Part shown: in pieces, positions 44,462 to 52,076 of the stretch | How the letters are laid out: every line of letters begins with the position of its first letter | Numbering within the stretch: position 1 is the stretch's first letter | DNA from: Bacteroidota bacterium | GTDB taxonomy: Bacteria; Bacteroidota; Bacteroidia; Cytophagales; Cyclobacteriaceae | NCBI GenBank assembly: GCA_023417785.1 | Contig: JAEZEH010000093.1 | Coordinates: 1 to 63,383, forward strand | Direction of reading: 5' to 3' | Length of the DNA stretch: 63,383 nucleotides | Position numbers and translations under genes: made by a program | The notes under the pieces: generated by a model | The model's database searches: none | Seen by the model: the letters and a program-made list of their open reading frames with translations, nothing else | Told to the model about the DNA's origin: nothing

Positions 44462-44811
44462 TTTGAATTTCCGACTTCAATTCCGTCGATACCACCGATG
44501 CTGTACGCTCTTTCACAACCTTCCTGCTTTATATATAGAATGTATCGAGACGGCCTAACATTCTTGAAAACTTCTTGTTTTGTTGTAAGTGAAGAATTGA
44601 TTTTCTTTTTTTCTTTCAGCTCTCCCGAGTATGCATCGACCAGGGAGACCTCAGATCCGGATATTGGCTGTTGGGATTGAAGGCTTATGCTGAAAGCATT
44701 ATTTGGGCTCTCTTTTACAGAGAATTCAACGGGAGTCTTACACTTTTCCTGAGCCGAAAGCGTTAGGAAACAACACGCCAGTAAAAGGATGGTGAAATGT
44801 GCTTTCATCAT
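44458..44811 (-). CDS. Small secreted protein coupled to the giant surface protein
   Basis: From ATG 44811 (or 44808) the product is 116-117 residues with a signal peptide (KAHFTILLLACCFLTLSA). The mature part is a single beta-rich domain (VEFSVKESPNNAFSISLQ, then EVSLVDAYSGELKEKKK, then RPSRYILYIKQEGCERAY) that looks like one strand-rich Ig-like unit with a Cys pair. No sorting domain is visible, so it probably stays in the periplasm. Its stop overlaps the start of the giant gene (ATGA), implying coupled translation and perhaps a chaperone or anchoring partner, which is inference. No known family was recognised. Confidence 0.7.
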   Translation of the reverse strand: MMKAHFTILLLACCFLTLSAQEKCKTPVEFSVKESPNNAFSISLQSQQPISGSEVSLVDAYSGELKEKKKINSSLTTKQEVFKNVRPSRYILYIKQEGCERAYSIGGIDGIEVGNSK

Positions 44812-44859
44812 AAAAAAGTTAGGGGTCTTCAATTAATACCTTAAAAAATATATCGTAAC

Positions 44860-44890
44860 CACACTTAGTTGGTAAAGATGCGGGCTACAA
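44860..44890 (-). promoter_or_regulatory. Possible promoter of the giant-protein operon
   Basis: On the minus strand TTG (44888-44890) is followed after 20 bases by TAAGTGTG (44860-44867), one mismatch from TAnnTTTG. The predicted start is about 40-45 bases before the small secreted protein gene. Confidence 0.35.
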
Positions 44891-44960
44891 CGCTCAGTTC
44901 AAAAAATCGGTCGCTCTAAAAAATGCGCTACCCAAGCCGGGTAATATTTATCCTAAAAAA

Positions 44961-45533
44961 TCAGAATTTCGTTTTCAGTATCTCGCTCATAACGAAGGCC
45001 TTCTTCAACGTTTCAGGATCGTTGAGGTCTGCGAGGTACTCGCGACCAATGTTGCGTCTCTCCTGAATATCGAATGCCTTAAACTTACCATAACTCATAT
45101 CGGTCATATCGTGCGTCATTGTTTCCTCCAGCGATGGCCGCGTGAAGGCCTCGGCCTTTGACGCTTCATACTGAGAGTACGCAGAATCTTTCTTTCGGTG
45201 GTTGTAATCCACTTCTTCAACCACCTCGAGAGATTCCCCTTCGTCCTCTATTTCTTCGTCGTAATTCTTGTAAACGGGGCGTTGATATACTGGCTCTGGC
45301 CGGCGTTCCGGTTCGGGCTCCGGCTCCGACTTGCCTTCCATGATATCACGGAGCAGCTCCTCGAACGTGGGTTGTCTTTCCGTTTCGTGCGGCTGTCTTG
45401 CCTCACGACGATCCTGTCGGGGCTGGGAAGTATCTGCAGGAATGTCGTTTTCGCCGCCCTGGGTTTTTTTGAGCATGCGACTGATAACATATATTACCCC
45501 GATGATGATGTATAGCCAGAATTGAAAATCCAT
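44961..45533 (-). CDS. Membrane-anchored conserved hypothetical protein with charged tail
   Basis: The 190-residue protein begins with one transmembrane helix (FWLYIIIGVIYVISRML) and continues with a long, highly charged cytoplasmic region: Glu/Pro/Arg-rich in residues 30-100 (EPEPEPERRPEPVYQRPVYK), acidic in 100-120, then a helical C-terminus (DPETLKKAFVMSEILKTKF). No enzymatic motif is visible. The final segment recurs in small conserved proteins of this phylum, as far as I recall, but no function is known to me. Scaffolding at the inner membrane is a guess only. It may share transcription with nothing; both neighbours are more than 100 bases away. Confidence 0.7.
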   Translation of the reverse strand: MDFQFWLYIIIGVIYVISRMLKKTQGGENDIPADTSQPRQDRREARQPHETERQPTFEELLRDIMEGKSEPEPEPERRPEPVYQRPVYKNYDEEIEDEGESLEVVEEVDYNHRKKDSAYSQYEASKAEAFTRPSLEETMTHDMTDMSYGKFKAFDIQERRNIGREYLADLNDPETLKKAFVMSEILKTKF

Positions 45534-45689
45534 TAAACAAATTTAGAGATTTTAATCTAATAACCATTCAACACTATCTTCGGCAGGGCGCCACAGTCGA
45601 CAGTGAACGTACTAAAAACTCTTTTTTCAGCCGTTTCGGGTAATTCTGGAACGATTCGGGTCCGTAAAGCCTACGGGGGCGAGAAAATG

Positions 45690-45761
45690 TTATGCAGATG
45701 TTGTGCACCAAAAAAGCCGAGTCATCAACCGGTTTTTGGCCTTTTCCACTAATTATCCACA
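45690..45761 (+). promoter_or_regulatory. Cluster of DnaA-box-like sequences
   Basis: TTATCCACA at 45753-45761 is an exact match to the classical DnaA box. TTTTCCACT (45742-45750), 11 bases away in the same direction, has one mismatch to TTWTNCACA, as does TTATGCAGA (45690-45698). The perfect box lies 15 bases upstream of the smc -33 element. Binding is untested and one exact 9-mer can occur by chance. Confidence 0.35.
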
Positions 45762-45776
45762 AGCTTCTTTTTTCTT

Positions 45777-45807
45777 TTGAATTGGGATGGGCGTAACGTT
45801 ATCTTTG
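45777..45807 (+). promoter_or_regulatory. Predicted smc promoter
   Basis: TTTTG (TTG at 45777-45779) and TATCTTTG (45800-45807) match the Bacteroidota -33 and -7 consensus elements with 20 bases between them. The predicted start is around 45814, about 105 bases before the smc ATG. Confidence 0.55.
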
Positions 45808-45919
45808 CCGACTTCCCGTTATTGTTTGACGTATGAAATGGGTTTTCCGGCGGCTAAAGACTTAATCAACTCGTCATTCGATTACTAACTGACAGTACTA
45901 AATACAACCACTATAAAGC

Positions 45920-48900
45920 ATGCAATTAGCGAAACTGGAGATTAAGGGCTTCAAGAGTTTTGCCGACAAAATCGTAATCAACTTCGATGAAGGGATTACC
46001 GGAATTGTCGGGCCAAACGGATGTGGAAAATCAAATGTTGTGGATTCGATTCGATGGGTTCTTGGCGAACAGAAAACCAGCGCGCTTCGCTCGGAAAAAA
46101 TGGAAAATGTCATTTTCAACGGGACGAGCCAACGCGGCCCCCAGCAGATGGCAGAGGTTTCGCTTACCATTAACAATACAAAGAACATTCTTCCAACGGA
46201 ATACTCCCAGATCACCATTACGCGACGTTTGTATCGCAGCGGTGAAAGTGAATATCTCCTGAATGGGGTTGCGTGCCGTCTCAAGGATATCACTAATCTC
46301 TTCCTCGATACCGGTGTGGCTTCGAACAGTTATGCGATCATTGAACTTGGCATGGTTGACGACCTTCTCAACGACAAGGATAATTCCCGGCGGATGTTGT
46401 TCGAAGAAGCCGCTGGTATTTCCAAGTTTAAGAAACGCAAGAAGGAAACGCTGAAAAAGCTCGAAGATACCGACGCCGATCTTGAACGGGTTGAGGATTT
46501 GCTCTTTGAAATCGAAAAGAATATGAAAAGCCTGGAAAAACAGGCGAAGCAGACCGAAACCTACTACCGTATTAAGGATGAATACAAAGACAAAAGTATT
46601 TACCTGGCCAAGGTGGTGGTTAATAAACAGAAAGAGAAGTTCAACACCATTAATAAGCAGGTCGAAGAAGAGAACGATCGGAAAGTAAAACTTGCCACCG
46701 AGATCGCCGAAAAGGAAGCGATTATCGAGAAATCAAAGGCCGACCTTATCCTGAAAGAAAAAACGCTCAGCTCGCGCCAGAAAGCCATTAATGAGTTCGT
46801 AGCGAAGATCCGCCAGTATGAAAGCGAAAAACAAATCAAAAATGAACGTCTGAAGTACCTCAACGCCCGGGGTAATGGCTTGCGTGAACAAATCGAGCAG
46901 GACAAAAAGAGCAATGAGCGGGCGCGATTTAGTATTCAAAGCCTGGAAACTGAAAAAGGCAACGCCTCTGAGATCTTCGAAGATATCACCCGCAAGCTTG
47001 ACGGACTTAAGGCTGATTACGAAGATCAGAAACGCATAACCAGTGAGTTACAGGCCCAGGCGGATTCTATCCGCCGCGTTCAGCGCGAAAAACAGGAAGA
47101 AAGCTTTCAAATCAATAAGGCGGTTGAAATCCGCGAAATCCAGGTTTCTTCTTTCAAGCAGGAACTGGAGAAAACGGCTTCAGATTCGAGTCAGCAGAGC
47201 GCGAGCCTGGTGGAATTCGAGAACAAGCTGAAAGTGCTTCAGCAGGAGCTGAACGAAAAAAATGGTGAACAGGAGGGCCTGAAAAAAGAAGAGGAAGAAA
47301 TTCTCGAACGGATTACTGCAGCCGAAAAAACGATCGAGATGATCCGGGAGGAAATGAACGTTACGGGCCGGAAACTCGATGCAAGGCAGAACGAATTCAA
47401 CCTCACCAAATCGTTGGTCGAAAACCTTGAAGGCTTCCCCGAAGCGATCAAATTCCTCAAGAAAAAGGTTGCCAGGAATGCCCCACTCCTATCGGACATT
47501 CTTACGACGTCTGAGGAGTATCGGGTTGCCATTGAAAACTACCTGGAGCCATATCTTAACTATTACATTGTAGAACACGAGGCCGAAGCCTACGAAGCCA
47601 TCAACATCCTCAGCGACGCGTCGAAGGGAAAGGCCCACTTCTTTATCCTCGACGCCTTCGATAAATTCGAGTCTACGGCAGGAAGAATCTATGACAATGC
47701 GTTCCCGGCCAGCGAGATCATTGAATATGATCAAAAGTACCGGAAGCTTATGTCGTATATACTTGACAAAGTATATATCTATGAAGGTGATCTCAAGACC
47801 ATTCCACTAGGTGATGAAAACACGTTCATCACCAAGAACGGAAAACTTACCAAAAGAAGGTTCAGTATCTCCGGTGGATCCGTCGGTCTCTTCGAAGGGA
47901 AAAAAATCGGGCGCGCGAAGAACCTGGAAAAACTGGAAAAGGAAATCAAAGAACTCACCACCAAGCTGTCAGAAATCCGTAGCTCGTTGCTGGAGAAACA
48001 AGCTGATCTCGAGAAGCTGCGCAATAACAAGATCCGGCAACGTCTGGAAGAAATAGGCAACCAGATCCGTCAAGTTAACGATGAGTTCGTCTCCGTACGT
48101 ACCAAGCGTGAGCAATTCTCAGACATGCTCAACAGCGCCGATCTCCGACGTGAAGACATTCTAGAAAAAATAGATACGCTGCTAACGGAACTTGACGACC
48201 TGAAGCCAAAGGCGAAGCAGGCGTTGCACGACCTGGAAGAACAGGAAGAAAGGCTGGCCAATCTGACCCAAAACCTGGCGGCAAACACCGATTTGTTAAG
48301 CCAGAAGTCAGCTGCTTATAATGAACAAAACATTTTCTTCCATCAGCAGGACAATCGCGTCAAGAGTATTGAGCAGGAGATTCGCTTCAAGCATGAATCA
48401 ATGGAGCAAAGCAGCGCGCGTATTGAAGTGAACGTTGAAGAGCTCCGCAAGAACGAAGAAGAAGTAAAGCGAATCATTGAGACCACGCAAAGCAACGACG
48501 ACGAATTGCTGGGCATGTACGAAGAAAAGGAGCAAATGGAAGTTGGTCTGAGCGAGGCCGAAAAGGAATACTACGAAGGCCGCGGACATATTGACCAGGT
48601 TGAAAAACAACTTCGGGAGGTCCAGCATCAGCGGCAGCAGATCGATACCTTGCTAATGGAACTGCAGAACGAGCTCAATGAAAGCCGCATGCAACTCAAT
48701 TCCGTCAAGGAAAGGTTGTCGGTTGAGTTTAATGTCGACCTTGACAATGTTCTCAACCAGGGAACGCCGGAAGAGTCTGAAGAACTGAAAAAAGTAGACG
48801 AAGAAAAGGTTCGGGCAGAAGTTCAAAAGATTCGCGGCCGACTCGATAATATGGGGCCGATCAACCCTATGGCCATGGAAGCCTACACAGAGATAAAACA

Positions 48901-49456
48901 GCGAAACGACTTCATTCTTGTTCAGAAGGATGACCTTCTTAAGGCAAAGGAGTCTCTGTTCAACACGATAGCTGAAATCGAAGGGGTGGCAAGCCAGACG
49001 TTCATGGATTCGTTTAACAAGATCAAAGAGCACTTCGTTCGCGTGTTCCGTTCGCTGTTTACCGAAGGCGACGAGTGCGATCTGAGACTTGTCGATCCGA
49101 ACAATCCGCTTGACTCGGATATCGATATCATTGCCAAGCCGAAAGGGAAACGGCCTCTTACAATTAATCAACTTTCTGGTGGGGAGAAGACTCTAACCGC
49201 CACCGCGCTACTTTTTTCCATGTACCTGTTGAAGCCGGCACCCTTTTGTATTTTTGATGAAGTCGATGCACCGCTGGATGATGCTAACATTGATAAGTTC
49301 AATAACATTATCCGCACATTCAGCAAGGATTCGCAGTTTGTTATCGTCACACACAATAAGCGAACCATGAGTTCGACAGATGTTATCTATGGTATCACCA
49401 TGGTCGAAAAGGGAATATCACGCGTAGTTCCTGTAGACCTGCGTGAACTCGCCTAG
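45920..49456 (+). CDS. smc: Chromosome segregation ATPase SMC
   Basis: The 1178-residue protein has the full SMC layout. The N-terminal ATPase half has Walker A GPNGCGKSN (about 31-39) in GIVGPNGCGKSNVVDSIRW. A first coiled coil (about 165-510) is followed by the hinge domain (about 515-640, SDILTTSEEYRVAIENYLEP), a second coiled coil (about 670-1010), then the signature LSGGEKTLTATALL (about 1084) and Walker B FCIFDEVDAPLDD (about 1107). SMC dimers with ScpA/ScpB extrude DNA loops and condense sister origins. scpA and scpB are not in the window. The gene is monocistronic, with a consensus promoter, DnaA-box-like sites upstream and a terminator downstream. Confidence 0.96.
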   Translation: MQLAKLEIKGFKSFADKIVINFDEGITGIVGPNGCGKSNVVDSIRWVLGEQKTSALRSEKMENVIFNGTSQRGPQQMAEVSLTINNTKNILPTEYSQITITRRLYRSGESEYLLNGVACRLKDITNLFLDTGVASNSYAIIELGMVDDLLNDKDNSRRMLFEEAAGISKFKKRKKETLKKLEDTDADLERVEDLLFEIEKNMKSLEKQAKQTETYYRIKDEYKDKSIYLAKVVVNKQKEKFNTINKQVEEENDRKVKLATEIAEKEAIIEKSKADLILKEKTLSSRQKAINEFVAKIRQYESEKQIKNERLKYLNARGNGLREQIEQDKKSNERARFSIQSLETEKGNASEIFEDITRKLDGLKADYEDQKRITSELQAQADSIRRVQREKQEESFQINKAVEIREIQVSSFKQELEKTASDSSQQSASLVEFENKLKVLQQELNEKNGEQEGLKKEEEEILERITAAEKTIEMIREEMNVTGRKLDARQNEFNLTKSLVENLEGFPEAIKFLKKKVARNAPLLSDILTTSEEYRVAIENYLEPYLNYYIVEHEAEAYEAINILSDASKGKAHFFILDAFDKFESTAGRIYDNAFPASEIIEYDQKYRKLMSYILDKVYIYEGDLKTIPLGDENTFITKNGKLTKRRFSISGGSVGLFEGKKIGRAKNLEKLEKEIKELTTKLSEIRSSLLEKQADLEKLRNNKIRQRLEEIGNQIRQVNDEFVSVRTKREQFSDMLNSADLRREDILEKIDTLLTELDDLKPKAKQALHDLEEQEERLANLTQNLAANTDLLSQKSAAYNEQNIFFHQQDNRVKSIEQEIRFKHESMEQSSARIEVNVEELRKNEEEVKRIIETTQSNDDELLGMYEEKEQMEVGLSEAEKEYYEGRGHIDQVEKQLREVQHQRQQIDTLLMELQNELNESRMQLNSVKERLSVEFNVDLDNVLNQGTPEESEELKKVDEEKVRAEVQKIRGRLDNMGPINPMAMEAYTEIKQRNDFILVQKDDLLKAKESLFNTIAEIEGVASQTFMDSFNKIKEHFVRVFRSLFTEGDECDLRLVDPNNPLDSDIDIIAKPKGKRPLTINQLSGGEKTLTATALLFSMYLLKPAPFCIFDEVDAPLDDANIDKFNNIIRTFSKDSQFVIVTHNKRTMSSTDVIYGITMVEKGISRVVPVDLRELA

Positions 49457-49482
49457 GACGTAAGCGTTTAATCAGTTTATCG

Positions 49483-49509
49483 AAAGCCGGATCACTCCGG
49501 CTTTTTTTT
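49483..49509 (+). terminator. Rho-independent terminator after smc
   Basis: AAAGCCGGA (49483-49491) pairs with TCCGGCTTT (49496-49504) around a four-base loop, and a run of T follows. It lies 27 bases after the smc stop. Confidence 0.85.
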
Positions 49510-49568
49510 ATTTAATCTGTAACCTTTCCGACAACCTCCGGTAAACATACCAGTTAAAATAATCACTC

Positions 49569-50429
49569 ATGAAAAAGCTCCTGTTCGTCCTCATCTTGTT
49601 TCATTTTGTGGCTTTGGCCAACGCGCAAAAAACCATTCCTGTTACCATCAGCAAAAACGGTCACATTCTAGTTAAAGCAAAAATCAATAACGTAGAAGGT
49701 AATTTTATTCTGGACACGGGTGCTGGTTTGCACGTGATTTCAAACCGATTCTATCAAAAAGTGCGGCAGCATGTTCTTGATTCCAGCTATTTTACAGCGT
49801 TCCGGCATACCGGGGAACGTCTTGATGGAATGTTGTACCAATTCAAGGATGTTTCCCTTCCGCCGCTGTCTCATGAAAATGCCTGGGTAGGAGTCTATGC
49901 AGGCTTCGATGAAATGGGTTTCGACGGACTGATCAGTTGTAAACTTATCGAAGATGACATCGTCACTGTCGACGTAAAAAACAAACAATTAATCGTAGAA
50001 TCCGCAGCCACCGTTGAGCCAAAAATCAAAGCCACGATTCCCTTGTTTATTCACTCCGACCGTGGACGGACACTTGATGTTTTTATCAAAACACAAATTG
50101 ACAGCACGCATAGTGCGATTATGGAGTTCGACACCGGCGCAGGATACAGTCCCATCTTAATCCACGCAAGGTACATCGCGTACACCGGGACCGACACAAC
50201 TACCCTGGATATACGTCAACGCGGAACGGGCTTCGGTAAAACGGAGAAAACTTATTTCGACCGCACAAAAAAAGTCCACATCTCCGTGCCAGGCACAACC
50301 GAAGGTGGCTATCCGAACATTATCTTCAAACCCTCATTGATTTATGATGGGCTAACCAGCCATATCATCTTTGGCGACAAATCGTGGACAATCGATATCG
50401 CAAACAGAAAGCTCTATCTCCTTGAATAG
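49569..50429 (+). CDS. Secreted retropepsin-like aspartyl protease family protein
   Basis: The 286-residue protein has a signal peptide (MKKLLFVLILFHFVALANAQ). Two copies of the aspartyl-protease motif are present: FILDTGAGLHVIS near residue 47 and MEFDTGAGYSPI near residue 192, each in a retropepsin-like half. Bacterial members of this family (aspartyl protease family, gag-asp type) normally have this two-lobed single-chain form. It would act in the periplasm or be anchored outside; substrates are unknown. The last 16 bases overlap the convergent coaX gene. Confidence 0.82.
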   Translation: MKKLLFVLILFHFVALANAQKTIPVTISKNGHILVKAKINNVEGNFILDTGAGLHVISNRFYQKVRQHVLDSSYFTAFRHTGERLDGMLYQFKDVSLPPLSHENAWVGVYAGFDEMGFDGLISCKLIEDDIVTVDVKNKQLIVESAATVEPKIKATIPLFIHSDRGRTLDVFIKTQIDSTHSAIMEFDTGAGYSPILIHARYIAYTGTDTTTLDIRQRGTGFGKTEKTYFDRTKKVHISVPGTTEGGYPNIIFKPSLIYDGLTSHIIFGDKSWTIDIANRKLYLLE

Positions 50430-51190
50430 TTCGCAATAAGATCGTGGATAATCTTCAGCCCGTCCAGGGTAAGCGTTGGGATAATTTTGTCAACCCGGGA
50501 TGTCAACTCGGGAATGACTGTGCTTAGCCCTCCCGTTGCCACGGATAGCACCTCACTTTTCAACTCCTCCTTTACGCGGGCGAGAATTCTTTCCACCATT
50601 CCTTCGTATCCAAACATTAAACCGGCTTGAATAGCCTGGACGGTATTGCGACCCAGGACCGACGAAGGATATTCAAGTGGAACGTCAAACAGTTTAGCCG
50701 TATTCTGTGAAAGTGCCTTGACAGACGTCTTCAAACCCGGCGCAATTGCAACGCCGCTGATTTCACCTGACGAATTGATTACCGTAAAGGTCAGCGCTGT
50801 TCCGAAGTCTACAACGACGCAGGCATTCCGGAAGAAACTGAATGCTGCAACGGCATTTGCGACGAGATCCGATCCAATCTCATAGGGATTCAAAACCTTC
50901 ACCGGCAGGCTGTCGTACAACGGTCCGGCCAGAATCAGGGGTTTCACTCCAAATAGCGTACTCGTCACCTGTATAAGTGTGTCGGTTAAATCAGGAACGA
51001 CACTGCTGATGATCACCCCATCTATCTGATCGGTCCGTAAACCGGCCTCCAGAAAAAAGTTTTGAAGCTTCAATCCGTAGAAGACTTCCGTCAGGCTGCC
51101 GGAAGGCATACGCCAGATATGGAGCCATTCTTTTGAGTCATGTAAACCGATTGTGATGTCAGAATTTCCGATGTCCAGGGCCAGCAGCAT
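50414..51190 (-). CDS. coaX: Type III pantothenate kinase
   Basis: CoaX phosphorylates pantothenate, the first step of coenzyme A synthesis, and unlike types I and II it is not inhibited by CoA and needs a monovalent cation. The 258-residue protein shows the ASKHA-fold phosphate-1 motif LALDIGNSDITIGL, the PHOSPHATE-2 region VVVDFGTALTFTVI, the conserved NPYEIGSDLVANA pantothenate loop and the adenosine motif SVATGGLSTVI. It is translated three bases after the Sir2 stop, so the two form an operon. It overlaps the 3' end of the protease gene convergently. Confidence 0.95.
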   Translation of the reverse strand: MLLALDIGNSDITIGLHDSKEWLHIWRMPSGSLTEVFYGLKLQNFFLEAGLRTDQIDGVIISSVVPDLTDTLIQVTSTLFGVKPLILAGPLYDSLPVKVLNPYEIGSDLVANAVAAFSFFRNACVVVDFGTALTFTVINSSGEISGVAIAPGLKTSVKALSQNTAKLFDVPLEYPSSVLGRNTVQAIQAGLMFGYEGMVERILARVKEELKSEVLSVATGGLSTVIPELTSRVDKIIPTLTLDGLKIIHDLIANYSRR

Positions 51191-51193
51191 CTG

Positions 51194-51880
51194 TTAATGA
51201 TTGATAAGTTCCTGTTTTATTTTTTTCATACCCGTGCTGGCCTTTTCCTGGAATATTCTGACTCCCGGCACATGAGATATTGAGGGTACGTTAGGATCCA
51301 CCACATACTTGATGGCGTCATAGGGAACGTAATCAATAAGGCCCGCTGCCGGATAAACAAGCATCGAGGTTCCCACGACCAGAAATACATCAGCTTCCCG
51401 AGCATGCCGCGCCGCGACCTCGATCAACGGGACCATTTCTCCAAACCATACGATGTTAGGCCGAAGTTGTGAACCCTTTTCACACTTGTCACCCATGTTG
51501 AGTTCCCAGCCCGATATTGGGTAAACTAGCGATTCCTCTATGGTACTCCGGGCTTCGAACAAGCTTCCATGAAGATGTATCACATGTTTCGAACCGGCAC
51601 GTTCATGAAGGTCGTCAACGTTTTGTGTGATGACCACAACGTCGAAATGGTCTTGGAGTTCTGCAATGATCTCGTGGCCGCGATTCGGCTTTACTTCCCG
51701 TGCCTTTTTCCGGCGCTGGTTATAAAAATCGAGGACAACAGTTGGGTTTTTATGCCATCCCTCGGGAGACGCCACATCCTCCACCCGGTAACCTTCCCAT
51801 AAGCCGTTGGCGTCCCGGAAAGTTGGAATTCCGCTTTCCTGGCTAACCCCAGCACCAGTAAGGACTACTACTTTCTGCAT
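51194..51880 (-). CDS. cobB: Sir2-family NAD-dependent protein deacylase
   Basis: Sirtuins remove acyl groups from lysine using NAD+. From ATG 51880 the protein has 228 residues: VLTGAGVSQESGIPTFRD (NAD-binding GAGxS and the FRD loop), ITQNVDDLHERAG with the catalytic His in VIHLHGSLFE, and the GTSMLVYPAAG NAD-binding loop. RxxY-like and acyl-specificity residues (ANGLWEGYRVED) resemble the SIRT5/CobB branch. The zinc-ribbon region retains one Cys only (GDKCEKGSQLRPNIVWFGE), so the structural zinc is probably lost. ATG 51892 (MRSIMQKVV) is an alternative start. It heads the operon with coaX. Confidence 0.92.
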   Translation of the reverse strand: MQKVVVLTGAGVSQESGIPTFRDANGLWEGYRVEDVASPEGWHKNPTVVLDFYNQRRKKAREVKPNRGHEIIAELQDHFDVVVITQNVDDLHERAGSKHVIHLHGSLFEARSTIEESLVYPISGWELNMGDKCEKGSQLRPNIVWFGEMVPLIEVAARHAREADVFLVVGTSMLVYPAAGLIDYVPYDAIKYVVDPNVPSISHVPGVRIFQEKASTGMKKIKQELINH

Positions 51881-52076
51881 AATGGATCTCATTTTTTTGA
51901 AATCTAATAAGATTTGGGCCGATTTCCACAGAGCACATAACTTCACCGCATTAACACTTGCAATCCGCGGTGGCTATGCCTGGCATGCAATTGTTGGAAT
52001 AGTAGTCAACGGGATGTTGGAAGATATTAGCGAAAAAGTGGGTTTATCTCGTATTAATGCCGCTTATTTTTCCCAT

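Larger units (their letters stand above)
45534..45919 (+). other. Non-coding region upstream of smc
   Basis: This 386-base gap between divergent genes contains no recognised gene. It holds DnaA-box-like sequences (45690-45761) and a consensus promoter (45777-45807) for smc, leaving a 5' leader of roughly 105 bases. The remainder is unremarkable in composition. Confidence 0.5.

Noticed and set aside
45690..45761. Replication origin at the DnaA-box-like cluster
   Set aside because: There are too few exact boxes, no clear unwinding element and no dnaA, dnaN or similar origin-flanking gene; regulation of smc is the more modest reading.
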